DNA of 64,000 bases from Rhinopomastus cyanomelas (taxonomy: Eukaryota; Chordata; Aves; Bucerotiformes; Rhinopomastidae). Shown piece by piece: positions 21,780-34,800 of this stretch; within the stretch, counting starts at the first letter, position 1, and every line of letters begins with the position of its first letter. The position numbers and the translations under genes were made by a program. The notes under the pieces are model-generated. The model was given only the letters and a program-made list of their open reading frames with translations, had not been told where the DNA came from and searched no databases. The DNA lies in NCBI GenBank assembly GCA_013400115.1, contig VXBP01002899.1, positions 1 through 64,000 of the forward strand, read 5' to 3'.

Positions 21780-22345
21780 GCACCTCAGGACCCAGGAGTC
21801 ACAGCTGCCTGCAGGTGACAGTGCCTGGAGGGTGGGTGACAGGGCTTGGAGGAATGTGACAGGACCTGGGAGGTGGCAGGGCCTGAGAGTGGGTGACAGA
21901 GCCTGTGAGCATGACATCTGAGGAGAGTTACAGAGCTTGAGAGGCATGGCATTGCCTGGAGTGGATGTGTGTGTGAAAGGACTTGAGGGGTGACAAGGCC
22001 TGAGGGGGATGACAGGGGCTGGTGAGGGTGGGAGTGACAGGACCTGAGAATGGTGACAGAGCCTGTAGGGGTGACAAGGCCTGGGGAGAATGACAGGGCC
22101 TGAGAGGGGTTGGCAGAGCTTGAGGGGGAGGAACATGTGTGTGAAAGGACTTGAGGGGTGACAAAGCCTGAAGGGGTCACAGGACCCTGGGGAGGGTGCA
22201 GGAGCTGGGGAAGGTGACCAAGACCTGAGGGTGACTGAGCATGTTGGGATGCCAGGTCCTGAGAAGAGTGGCAGGGCCTGAAAAGGGTGGCACAGCCTGG
22301 GCGGGGTGGTGATGGGGCCCGAGAGGGCTGACAGGGCCTGTGACT
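21780..22345. repeat. Minisatellite upstream of MEIOC promoter, with higher-order period
   Basis: About 20 degenerate copies of a 23-30 bp unit approximating GGTGACAGGGCCTGAGAGG. A longer phrase (GTGAAAGGACTTGAGGGGTG) recurs about 168 bp apart (ACTTGAG at 21981 and 22149), indicating a higher-order repeat. The reverse strand is open for more than 400 codons only because the unit lacks stops; it is not a gene. Confidence 0.75.
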
Positions 22346-22379
22346 GCCGCAGGCCCAGCCGGCGCTGAAGCCTGTCCCG

Positions 22380-22744
22380 GAGCTGTGGTCGAAAGGGCCG
22401 ATCGAGCTCCAGAGGCCGCACCCTGTCGCTGGGTGAATAGCGCCACCGCGGCCTCCCATTGGCTGCGCCTGGAGCGAGGCGAATTCTTAGTGGTTGGCTG
22501 CCGGCGGACGGAACCAATGCCGACGGCGCGGTCGCCTCTCGGCGTCTGGGAGCCGCGTGGAGAACAGAGCGGGTCATGCGGCACGGAGAGGCACGCGGCA
22601 GCTGCGCGGCTTCTGATTGGATAAGGAAGGGAGGCGGGTGGCCAATCCACTGCGGCGCGAGGGGCGGAGCGGCAGTTGCTCCAGCGCGAGGCTTAACGGC
22701 CGTCAGCCCCTCAGGGCCGTGCGGCGGGCGGTCCTGGCTCCGGA
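22380..22744 (+). promoter_or_regulatory. MEIOC: MEIOC CpG-island promoter with four NF-Y-type boxes
   Basis: CpG-dense block ending at the MEIOC ATG. CCAAT boxes in alternating orientation at 22458-22462 (ATTGG), 22514-22518 (CCAAT), 22616-22620 (ATTGG) and 22642-22646 (CCAAT), plus a GC box-like GGGGCGGAGC at about 22660. No TATA box. Regulation by NF-Y/Sp1-type factors is inferred. Germline restriction is likely imposed by CpG methylation or E2F6-type repression, which the sequence does not show directly. Confidence 0.65.
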
Positions 22745-22840
22745 ATGGAGGTGAAGGGAGGGCGCTGGGAGTGGGACTGCGGACAGGGAGTAGGGACAGG
22801 GGACGGTGAGTGGGGCTGGGGTCGCGCCTCACCTCGCGCT
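22745..22840 (+). CDS. MEIOC: MEIOC exon 1 (start; donor uncertain)
   Basis: ATG starts MEVKGGRWEW, comparable to the human MEV start. To join exon 2 in frame (phase 0) the donor must be GCT|GTGAGC at 22841 (32 codons). A stronger-looking donor, GACG|GTGAGT at 22806, leaves phase 1 and would create an immediate stop in exon 2 (GCC TAA). Confidence 0.55.
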
Positions 22841-25800
22841 GTGAGCGGTGGCAAAGGTACCGGGTGCTCAAGGGGCTGGAGGCGAGGTTGAGGTAGCTAG
22901 GGTTGTTCTGCCTGGGTCAGAGGAGCCTGAGGGGGGATTTTATCGATGCTGATTAATAGCTGAAGGGATGGACCAGGCTCTGCTCTGTGGTGCCTAGTGA
23001 CAGGACAAGGGGCACTGAGTGCAAACTGGAGCCCAGGAAGTTCCATCTAATCATCAGGAGAAGGTTTTTCTCAGTGAGGTCCCAGAGCCCTGGCCCAGGC
23101 TACCCAGAGAGGCTGTGGAGTTTCCTGCTCTGGAGATACCTCAACCCCTCCTGGACTCTTTGTGTGGGATCTGCTCTGGGGGATCCTGCTGTGGCAGGGG
23201 GTTGAACTGGATGATCCCCATAGGTCTCTTAAAACCTCCACTGGTCTGGGGTTCTGTGACCAGTCCTTGCTCAGGGCTCCTGAGATCTGAAAACACATGA
23301 GTGGACAAGAGGTGCCTGGCAGTGGGCAGGAACTGGACGATCCTTTACTGTTGCTCAGAATCTCTGGTTAAAAGAGACCTTGAAGGTCCTCAAGTCCAGG
23401 CCTTAACCCAACACTGCCAGATTGCCACTAACCCATGTCCCATGCTGCTGGAAGAGGTGATCATTCTACTCCTGTGGTTGATGAACTGCAGTGGTTCAGC
23501 TGATGCAAAGATAATGCTGTTTCCTCTCAGTCTGCATCTCCTCTGTCCCATAATACCTCGTTACTTGTTGTGGTTAGTTGGGTTAGACCTTTCTCTCTGG
23601 GCAAATACCAGAGTGTTCAAGTGGAGATGTGGAGAACCAATTCCTCGGAAACCCCAGTGGAACAGATTCCATGGGTAAATTAAAGTGTGAGAGAAGTTAA
23701 GTTAACCCCACAGCTCTCAGGCAGGTCTATGTGTAATTATGTCCTTCTGCTTTTTTCCCCCCTCTTTTGTAGCCTAAAGTAGCTTTCAGAGGTGGCAGTT
23801 GCTGCTGGAGCAGCTCAGAAGGTGGCGGAGGGCTGACGGATACCTTCAGCAGCATGATAACAGGCTCTGGCTTGCTCTACGGTGTCTACAAATCACAGGT
23901 CTTGTTGATTATAGACTGTTTTTTTATGCCTGGGTCAGAGTCTGGGCTGCTTGTAAGCAAAAGGGGCAAAAACTCTTTCAAACGCTGTTGCTTCTGCTGG
24001 AGAACATAAATCACCGGGTTGCATTTAGCCCTAAGAAATCTCCATCACTGTGATGTTCATGAGAAGGGCCAGTGACTTCTGTCATAGTCACAGATGAAGC
24101 AGTAAGTGGTTAGTATAACAGCCTTTCACAGAGTTCTTTGTTCTGTTAGTGTAAGCAATTGCAGACCCAAGGAGGAGCAGACCCCTGGGTTTAGGAAGGG
24201 AAGCTTAGGCACTGCAGCAGGTATTTCTGTAATGTTTGCCTGGAATCATAGACTTGGAAGGGACCTTAAAGGTCAGTGAGTTCCAACCTCCCTGCATGGG
24301 CAGGGACAGCTCTCACCAGGTCAGGTTGCTGAGAGCCCCACCTAACCTGGCCTTGATTGCTTCCAGGGATGGAGCAGCCACAGTGTCCTTGGGCAACCTG
24401 TTCCAGGGCGTCAGCACCCTCACACTAAAGAACTTCTTCCTAATCTCCAGCCTAAATCTCCTCTCTCTCTTGTCCTCTCACCCCCTGACCTTGTAAGAAC
24501 TCCCTCCCTGGCTTTCCTGTAGCCCATTCAGGTACTGGAAGACTACTACAAGTTCTCCTACAGCTTTGTGTTCCTCTGGCTGAACAACCCTAACTCCCTC
24601 AGCCTGTCCTCATAGCAATGATCTGATGATTTTCACCAGCTCCCTGATCATTTTCGTGGTGGTTCTGAGCACAACTACCCCTCAACCCAGCACCACCTGT
24701 ACATTCTTTGATAAAACTAACATTCTAAACCACTTTGTCTTCCATAATTTTCACTGGTAGAATGAACTGGGGAAGGTTTAGTCCCTGTTTTCCCCTTCCA
24801 TGAACCAGCCTGTGGAGCAGAGTGTTCTTGATCTGACCTGCAGCCAATGCCAGGACGTTTCAGCACATCAGATCTCTTTTATTTCTGCCTCTCATAGCTG
24901 TAAATTCCCTGAGGGAAAAGACTGAAATGAGAACTGATTCCCAATACCTTCATTCCTGATACCTTCAAGAGCAACCATATTACTAACTCCACCCAAACCT
25001 TGTGCAGCTTCATTCTTCCATGTCCTCGAGCACAGCTCGCAGTCCCTGCTCACAGAGGTGTTTTATGGACACAGAGAACCAGGACATGGGGACACCTGTT
25101 GTGGTGTTTGGCAGAAAGCCTGGCTGAAGGGGAAACCTGCTTCTGTGTTGCTTTCTGTAGCCATCAGACTGCTTTGCTCCTAAAAGGAGTTGAACACGTG
25201 TCTGTGGCTTTTAACTCCGGGAAACACCGTTAGTTTATTCCACTTACAAAGGGCTAAGCAAGTGATTGATGTTTAAAGCAAGCACACAGTCACTCCTCTT
25301 CACTTAAACTGGGCAGGAGAGCTTTCCTCTAGAAAACTACTGGCTGGGAGTTGTCTCCTGTAGCTTAAATAACCAGAAAGGCCAGGAGGGAGCAGATGGC
25401 TCTTGGGGTTGCCCATCAGAACCTCATGCAGATGTTTTAGGCTCACCTTGGTGGAAGTATCTGCCCCATGTATGTCCACACTAGGCAGCTGGGGCCAGCA
25501 GGAGTTTCCCACAGTAGTGTGCTCCTGGCTGCTCCTCGTGCCCTTATTACCCTGAGTCTGAGCCATGGGAGGTGCTGAAGTGTCACTGTGATGTGCTTAA
25601 TATTAAAATTGATGCTTTTCTTTTGTATAACATGCAGAATGAAGAAAACTTGGAGCTACCTCAGACCTACGGTTCTTCCCTTTCAACATCAGAGTACTCT
25701 GCACCTGTAGACTCATCCTTTCTGTGCACACCATGGTCCACCTACACCGACGATGGCAAGCAGCCTGCTGCGGCTTCTCAGCTCAGCGTGAAGTCCAGGT

Positions 25801-28800
25801 AGTCGCTGTGAGGGAGACAGTGGGTATGCTGATGGACTAGATAGTTCTGTTTCGTTTAACTTGGGAGTTATTTTGAGCACAGTCATTTATTTTCATGACT
25901 ACACAATTAATTTTCAGGATTCAGCCGGAAAGGAACGATTATGGCAGCGAGACTGATCTGTATGGGCTGGTGTCTGACATCCTGGAAGAGCAGGATAAGC
26001 CACAGCCCTACTGTGCTGAGGGGTGAGTGTGGTGCCACGTGAGCACTGCCAGTGTTCTCTGCTCTGGCAGCCACTGCTCTGGCAGCCACTGCTCTTGCTC
26101 CTCTCCAGGTCTGTGCCTGTTAGTTGGCTTCGCAACTGCTGCTGGCAGGTCCTTGTGCTCTTTATGGTTTCCCTTCCTTCCCCCTAATCTTCTATTTCAC
26201 TTGTGATACTTGAGCTCTTTTCTCTGGGTCCTCAAATGACAGGGCAGCTCCTGGCTTTCTGGTGTTTACAGAACTTTTTAATGGGCTTTGTTTCAATAGG
26301 TCCTTAACCAGCCTCCTGGAACTGCTGGGTTCAAATGAACCTCCTTGGCCTGTTTGGGTTTTGGATCCAGACTGAATGTTGAATTCAGACTTTAGGGGGT
26401 TTCTGAGTTAATTTCAGTTCACAGAAAGAACTCACAAAGCAGGGAATCACACCCTTTCACACATACAATCACAGAATTCTTTAGGTTGGAAAAGGCCTTT
26501 AGGATCATTGAGTCTGACCATTAACTGAACTCTACCAACCCCATTGTACTCTTCTGCACTTTTCTGAATCGTAGAGTCACTGAATGGCCAGCATTGGAAG
26601 GAACCTTAAACATCATCCAGTTCCAGCCCTCCCTGCACAGGCAGAAAGACCTTCACTAGATCAGGTTACCCAGGGCCCCATCCATCCTGGTCTTCAACAC
26701 TTCCAAGGATGAGGCAGCCACAACTTCCCTGGGAAACCTGTTCCAGCATCTCAGCACCCTCACAGGAAAGAATTTGTTCCTCATATCCAACCTCCATGTC
26801 CCCTGTTCAAGTCTGTAAACCTTTATTCTTGTCCTCTCACTACCACTAATGTCAAAAGCCCTCCCACAGCTTTCTTATAGCCCCCTTCAGAGATTGGAAA
26901 TCAGCTGTGAGGTCATCTGGGAGCCTTCTCTTCTCCAGGCTGAACAACCCCAACTTGCTCAGCCTGTCCTGAACTGGCAGGAGAGAACTCCATGCTCAGA
27001 GAGTGTTTTCTGATGCTACCAGAGCAGTATTTGTTAAATGTCAATTTATTGTGGCTCTGTTCTTCCAGAACTAATTAGATGGTCTCAATGACTGGACACA
27101 GAAGGACTCAGATCCAGCGTCCTGAGATGCTTAGAGAGCTCACAGTCTCCTGCCTGAACCTGTCTATTCCAGGTCTAAGGGGTTAGAAAGGGAACCCAGT
27201 TCTCAAGCCAGGCACTGCTCTTCCTTTCTGGTTTCCCAAACAGTTCCAGTGCGCTGAAGGGAGGATAGAAGAGGAGTAGCACCACAGCCAAAATCTAACC
27301 CTGTTTTTCTTGTCTTTCAAGGAATTGTCCATCCAGCCTGAAATCCGCCTGGCCCATGAGCACAAGCAGAATCACAGACCACCACGACTTGTTGTCAGAA
27401 ACTAAAAGACCTCCTGTTGGAGCTGCCTCACAGCAGGGTTTTTACAGCAGCGAGTCCACCTCCGCTGCTGAGAAGCAGTGCTTGCAGAGTGCTAACCTTG
27501 CAGCACAGCAAAAGGCAGATGAGTGTTACCGGGGTTTTGCTGGCTTTGACCTGGAAGAGCGGAGTTTGTACCTGTCCAGGGCTGATCATGCCAACTCCCA
27601 CAACGTGCAGAGCACTGAGAACATAAAGACAGGAGGCATTTATCAGAGCTATCCGTACGGGAAAACCTCCTTTGCATCCCAGGATGGGCATCCAGAAGCA
27701 ATCAAAGACTCAGCGGGTGATGCTTATTATGGAAGGGAGAAGGGTGGTCCCAAGGGAGTGGATGTGCAGCTGCACCAGAAGCAGGCAGAACCATTCCTTC
27801 CCCAGTTCCACAGATACAGTGAAAATGGAGACTACAGTAGATACTCTGAGTATTCTCATGCTAGTAAAGCAAAACCTACCAAGAGCTCCAACTGCAGCCT
27901 CCAAGAAGCTAAGTTAGTGAATGGAATAGCTGAGGCACCGTTTCTGGACACGGAGCCCTACACTAAATTATTTCAAGGTAAATCAAGATCTCAGAAAAAA
28001 ATGGACGATAGATTTTCAGATCAGCAGAACTTTGCATTTCCCAAGGCCATGGGGCTTCTCTCGGAGAAACAGTTTGGGAATGAGGCTTCATTCTGCAGTG
28101 ATTTTGGGCAAAAGTTTGAATATGGACTGAAACCGTTTGCAGCTTGTCCCGGGAATAGTGACTGTGCCGACGGTGTGGAGAAGCAGCAGTTTTCCAAGCC
28201 GGATCTTCACAGCTCTGAGTACTGTAAATCACTTCCAGTGATGCCGAACGCAGCGAATCCCTCAGCAGGTGCGAACGTGAGGCCGGCTTGGATGAACATT
28301 CAAACCAAACCTGCTGCTTCTGGCCTGCTTCAGAACCCAAGTCCTGCGTTGAAACCGAATAACCGTTTACCTGCTTTTCCCAAGAGTTCTGCTCATTCCA
28401 ATGATTTTTTTCAGTTGCCATCTTCCAATTTCCCTTTAAATACTAATTTATTTCCCAAGTCCTATCAAAATAACTCTCCTCTTTTTTCAAGTCTCGATTT
28501 TGATTATAACCCTGCTGCGTGCACAGAGGCGCTGCTGAGAGGTGGAGAGGAGAATCTCCTGGAGTATTTAAGTGAAAAGAAACTGAAGCGGCCGAATGGA
28601 TTCTGTGACAATTTCTCAGCTCAGCAGTTTGGGATCATCGAAAATCTGAACAAACAGCGGTTCTGGTTGAAGCCCCACGGTGACTGTTATGACCTGGAAG
28701 GACACAAACACGTGGATGGATTGTGGCAGAACGTGTACCAGGATTTAGTGGAGCCTCAGGGGCAGTTTAATCTAAGGCAAGGGAGCAGAGATGGCAGCAC

Positions 28801-31800
28801 CATCAGTCCTGCAACCTGCCTGCAGGCTCCCAGCTTTTCCAGCAGCTCCCTGATGGGCGACTTCAGGCGCAGCCAGCAGCTCGGATCAAGTGCGTTGCCC
28901 TTGCGATCTGCTCATCCGTTTGGTCCCTCTGTTCTCCCTCTGATGGAATCCCACGACTTGTTCTCCCACAGTGATTTGAAGCGCTTCTACCCGTATCTCA
29001 ACAATAAAGTGTATGGTGGTGACAGCTCTTTCTCTGGGTTTCTACCATCGTTTGGGTTTCCAAGGCAAGTTAAACCCCGCGTTGGGCCAGCCAGCGAGCT
29101 CCATATTAGGTTAGAAGAGTGTTATGAGCAGTGGAGAGCTTTGGAGAAAGAAAGAAAGAAGGTAAAAGCATTAAGATCATTTAATGTGGGCTGTCACAGA
29201 ATCAGTGGCCATCCTCACTGTGGGCAGCTGAAATGTTTAGTGGGACTTTAAAATTCAAAGGGTTTATTTGCTTGCCAGTTTGGACTAAAAACAGAAGGTC
29301 TGAAGGTTTGTTGGCTGGTTGGGAGCAAAACTGTTCCTTGCACTTAGAGCAGTTCAGGCTCTATTGGTGTTGGGAAGGTGCATGGTCTGATTGACAGAGC
29401 TGTGTCGGTGCTTTTCACAGAACATTAGGGATTGGGAGGGACCTCGAAAGATCATCCAGTCCAATCCCCCTGCCACAGCAGGATCACCTGGATCAACTGG
29501 CACAGGAACACATCCAAGAGGGTTTTAAATATCTCCAGAGAAGGAGACTCCACAACCCCCTTGGGCAGCCCCCTCCAGGGCTCTGTCACCCCCACCTTGA
29601 AGAAGCTCCTTCTCAGCTTGATGTGGAACCTCCTCTGTTCCAGCTGACACCCATTGCCCCTTGTCCTGTCATTAGATGACACTGAGCAGAGCCTGGCTCC
29701 ATCCTCCTGACACCCACCCTTCACATATTTATAAACATGAATGGAGTCACCCCTTAGTTGTTTCTCCAAGCTAAAGAAACCCAGCTTTTATTCTTTCAAT
29801 GCAGTAAATGAAGTGGATCTGGATACTTTAGAGAGCAGATCCTGTCATTATTTCTTGAATTTGAACGAAGCTTTAAATTTCTTAGCTAGCTCCTAAGCTT
29901 CTAGTTCTTTCACCTCCTGGTTCCCTGAAGTTTTAAATGAGAGCTGTATCTGAAGGGGCTGGTTTTCCCCCCACAGAAACAGTGTCTAAACCCTTAAACC
30001 AAGAGATTTAGGTGGTTCAGTACAAAGCCCTTCCTAATGGAATCACCCTTTTGGACATCAGTGGATGCACTCCAAGCTTAAATTGTTTTCCTGTCACAGT
30101 TCTAGCCACAAGGCATTGATTTCTCAGTGTCATCTAATGATAGGACAAGGGGCATTGGGTTGTGAGCTGGACCACAGGAGGTTCTACATCAATCTGAGAA
30201 GAAACTACTTCTGGTGAGGGTGACAGAGCCCTGTAATGGGCTTCCCAGGGGGGGTTGTGGAGTCCCCTTCTCTGGGAACATTTAAAACCCACCTGGAGAT
30301 GTTCCTGTGTGACTTGGTCTGGGTGATCCTGCTCTGGCAGAGGGATTGGACTGGATGATCTTTCGAGGTCCTTTCCAATCCCTAATGTTCTGTGATTGTT
30401 GTAGTGAAGATTTCAACTGGCTGGATCCTCATTATTTGTTTTTAACAAAAGTCCAAAACCCTGAAGGGAAAAAACCACTGAATATTTGATATTTGTTCTT
30501 GTTTCTGTAATAACCCCCCTTGGCTGCTTCATTCTCAGGGAGTTATTCTTGTCTTTTCCTGCAGACTGAATCAACTCTGGCTAAGAATTTCCAAGGGAAA
30601 AAGGTTTCCAGTGCAAACAACATTCCCATTCCACGGCTGCCGTCAAACCCATCAAGAGTCGATCGCTTAATCGTGGATCAGCTCCGGGAACAGGCCAGAG
30701 TGAGTTGTAGGACTGAAAAAGAACCCTCAATAATAACCTGGTGAAGTTCTCACACAGAACTGGGAGTTCAGTCTGAGATAGTGAGATGAGCAGAGCAGCT
30801 CTGCCCAAAATAGCTCCGCACAGGGGATAATAGTTGAGCAGTCAGTCCCTGCTAGAATTCCTGCAGCTCTGGTTTCCAGGGAACCTGCTGAGCGGCTGAG
30901 GCTCACGTTCACAGTGCTGGGGGAACGTGGGCTCTGGGGCAGGAGAACGGCTCGCACTGCTCTGAGATGTATGTGGGCTTTTGAGCTGCTCAGCAGAGAT
31001 GTGCTCACCGGTGAGGCCTCCCCTCAAGTACTTGGGGCAGTGCTGGGCCCCCCTCTTCAAGAAACAGGTTGAGGGGCTGGACCTGGGCTAGAGGAGCAAT
31101 GAGGCTGGGGAAGGGACTGGAGGGAAAGTCTGTTGAGGAGAGACTGAGGGAGCTGGGGATGTTTAGCCTAGAGAAAGGGAAACTCAGGGGGGGACCTCCT
31201 CCTTCTCGCCAACTCCATGAAGGGTCGGGCTTTTCTCCCATGCCAAGATGGCAGGGCCTGAAGCTGCCAGGGGAAGGTTAGGTTGGATGTTAGCAAACCC
31301 TTCCTCATGGAAAGGGTGATCACATTCTGGAATGGACTGCCCAGGGCAGTGGTGGAGCCTCGGTCCCTGGAGGTGTTGAGGGCCGGTTTGTCCCCTGGTG
31401 TGGCAAATGGGGTGATGTTAGCTGCTGGGGTAGGCTGGATGACCTCAGAGGGCTTTTCCAACATCAGCCATTCTGGGATTCTGTGATTTGTAGACTCTTA
31501 CGAGAGGAAGTGAAAAATCAACTAGATGATCTTTTGAGGTCCCCTCTAATCTGTAATGATTCCATGATAGATATTTGCTTCAGAGTCTGTATTTTTAAAA
31601 GCAGAGTGGCTATTTTGGGCAACTTCAGCCTGAATTCCTTCGTTACTGGTTTGCTGCAAACAGCATCTGTAGGACCAGAGTGGCTGGTGTCTCCTGAGCG
31701 GCCAAACGATGGTGCCAGTGTGCAGTGTGATACCACAAGCCAGCCACCTATGCATGGCTCTGCAGGCGAGACTGGAGGGAGGAGGCAACTGCAGGCAGCC

Positions 31801-34800
31801 CTGCTCTGAGCTAGCAGCAGAACAGCAAGAGCCTGATGTGGTTGTTGTGGGGCTCAGAGGCAGGAGCCAGGATGCTCACACAGCAGAAGGCTGGAAGCAT
31901 GCATGGGGTAAAAGACAGCACAGCTGAGAGAAGTGCTGGTTCTCAGAGGAACCAGTGTATGGAGAGCAGTGGTATGAAGCAGCCCTTCCTTTTCCTGCCA
32001 GTCTCACACTGGGAGAAGAAGCATTGGAGCCACATCTGCATGAAATCCATCCAGGAGTTCCTACAGCTGAGCAGGGTTTAAGGAAAGGCACACTAATAGG
32101 CTTCTCAAACCACTCCTGAGAGCCCCAGAAGAACAGCATTGGGAAGCTCCACTTGCAGAAAACTTGCCTGCCCTCATCCTAGTGCTTTAAACTTGCATCT
32201 GAAAAGGGGCTAAATGTTGGGATGGAGAAGCTCAAACACCTATTAGGTAACAGCTGAAATGTAGTTCTAAGGGTGCTCCAAACCCTGTGGGGCTGTTGAA
32301 CCTGGATTCTAACATCAGAAAGCTTTTGGTGGCCAAAGACTACAAAGACTGATGGAATTTGTGAGCTTGCTGCATCTGGGATTAACGTGTTGTAGTTAAA
32401 TGACCCTTGGAGATTTAACCCTTTGGTGATCACCTGCTTTGGTTTCCTGATTTGAGACCTCGACTTGCAGTTGCTTTCAGCTGCAGAACACAGCATGGCT
32501 AGTGGAGAGGTAGCAGCACCTTCCTTCTCTGTGTCCTCAGTGGCAATTAAAACCCCACAACAGTCCGAGAACAAACTTCAGTCCAGGATCTCCTCTCTGC
32601 AGGCTGTATCTTATCTCCCTGGTACCTGAGGAGCTGTAAATCCACAGCTCAGCTGTGGCTTGAGAACCCTGTGGTCACCCTGCAGCAGGGAGCTCTGAGC
32701 TTGGACACCAGCTGCTCCTGTTGAAGCTCTTCTGTTCTGCACTGGTAGCAATTTTTGCCAGAGAGAGGGAGCAACATACTGGTAGCAGGGAGAATATCAG
32801 TGGTCTGGGGGAAGCATGACATGACGTGACAGTTCCTGCTCCAGATAGAGTGGTTTGTGAGGAACAGTCATCAAAGCTGGGCCTGACACATCCATCCTTG
32901 TCACCTCTGCACTGTAAGGTCTGTTCTCTGCCAGCTGCTTGGCCAGGAACCCTGCCTCACCAGGCAGGATTTCCTGTCCAGCCCTCAGGATCAGTTGTAC
33001 TTTGCAAGAGAAGGGCAGGTCCAGCTAATGCTGAGTTGTGAGCGGAAGGAAAGGTTCCTTGGGAGAGCAGAATGAGGTGCTGGAAAACAACGCCTGGATC
33101 CCACTGGGTTGCTGGGGCAGCCCAGCTCTGCTCACCTCTGTGGCTTTTGAATGTGGATGTGTGGCACTTCTCCCAAGCCCAGTACAGGGGATTCAACTGC
33201 CAGCTGAAGGCAACCAGGTCTGCAGAACCTGGATCTTTGTGTGAAGATGGATGTGCTCTTGAGTGGAGAATGCCTGTCAGGGCGGTTGGTCTTGGCTCGT
33301 GAGGAGTCCTACCCTGATGCTCCTTAAAATCAGGCTCCAGGGATTTCCAGACACTCTACTTCAGTCCCCTGACAGAGTGGCTGATTCCTTGGCTGTTCCT
33401 GTTTGGTGCCTTCACTGATTTTCAAGCTCAGCTTTGGTTCGAACGGGAAGTGTCGCTTTCTGAGTTGACTGGTTGTTGCTGTGGTCACGGTCACTTGTGC
33501 GGTTTATTCCTGCCTACGTTTCTCCCTCCTTCCCAGGTTTGTGCTGGATCTAAGGGAGAGCAGGACAAGCCTGGCAGTAGGAGCTTGTTCCTTCTTGACT
33601 GCTCTTTCCTGAGCTCTGCTCTCATGGGTGTTGTTACCAAAATCACAGTCTTGGCCAAGAGCCAGCTCTGAGGACACATTGGTCCTGGTTCAAACGCTTC
33701 CTTAGCCACCTTAAGGAGCAACCCCACAGCAGCCCTTTTCCTAATGGAGCCTGCAGTCATTCTGGTGCAAGGAAGCAGCAAGAACTTTGTGCTCCCAGAC
33801 ACTCTGGTTCTTATTTTTAACCTGCAGGTGACCATTAATCATCAGGCTGAATCCTAAGCCGTGAGGTGTAGCCGGTGCCCGGTCAACACCACAGGCTGGG
33901 GACCACTAGTCTTGTCTTCAGAGCACTGTGAACGATGGCTGAGGTGGAAATGCATCATTGTGTGACTCTTCTCAGATGAAGACAACAACAGAGCTGCAGA
34001 TTTTCAATGAACTAAACAAAATTGAGTCCTTTTTCAGTGCTTATGCTCAGTATTCTCCATTCATTTGGTGTTGGGTATCCGCCCTGAAAGCCAGCCCACG
34101 CCTGTGATTCCTCAGCCTGCCCAGGCTGAGCCTGCTGCTCTCTCTTGGTGCAGCACAAGGACATCACAGCACATTAGGGACTGGAAGGGACCTCGAAAGG
34201 CTGTCAAGTCTAATCCCCCTGCCACATTAGATGACGCTGAGAAGAGCCTGGCTCAATCCTCCTGACACCCACCTTTCACATATTCACCTCATCATCAGGG
34301 TGAGGTGTGGTGGGATTGGTTGTCACCTGGACAGCTGCAGCAGCGCTGGTTGAAGTGGGGACCGCAGTGGTTTTGCTTCAACACGGGAACCTCCTGCTGT
34401 GCTGTGGTTGACTCAAGGCCGCGTGCTTCCCTTACGGATGGGTGTTGGAGTGTTTGAGTGTTGTAGCTGTGCTGTTGTGCCGTGCTCTCTTGGGGGCTGC
34501 CCAGCTTTGCTCTCAGAAGTCATCCTCGGTGAGAACTTCAAACTACCTCAGCTATCACAAAGGCTCTCGCAACTGTTGCTCTGCGCTTCCTAACGCACTG
34601 AATTCTCTTGTAAAGTCTGGATGAGCTGCAGTCTGAACTCCTGTAACTCCTGTGCTAAATGCTCCTCAGGTTGTGACTTTGCTAGGCAAAATGGAGCGCC
34701 TGCGCAGCTCTCCCCTCCACACCAACATCTCCACTGCTTTCGACAAGCACCTGGAGGTGATTCAGCTGGTGCAGTCGCGCAGGAAAGACGAGATCGTAAA

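Larger units (their letters stand above)
17921..22380. other. NSF-MEIOC intergenic region, no gene supported
   Basis: Apart from the CR1 pieces and minisatellite listed separately, the unique stretch 18380-20740 contains only chance-looking ORFs (one with a hydrophobic start at 18550, one of 137 codons at 18743) with no splice context or family similarity. There is a short TTG-triplet run near 21160-21176. Confidence 0.5.

Noticed and set aside
21600..22871. 423-codon minus-strand open frame rich in Pro/Ser/His
   Set aside because: It coincides with the GTGACAGGGCCTGAG minisatellite and the CpG-rich MEIOC promoter; repeated peptide units reflect the DNA repeat, with no domain and no splice context.
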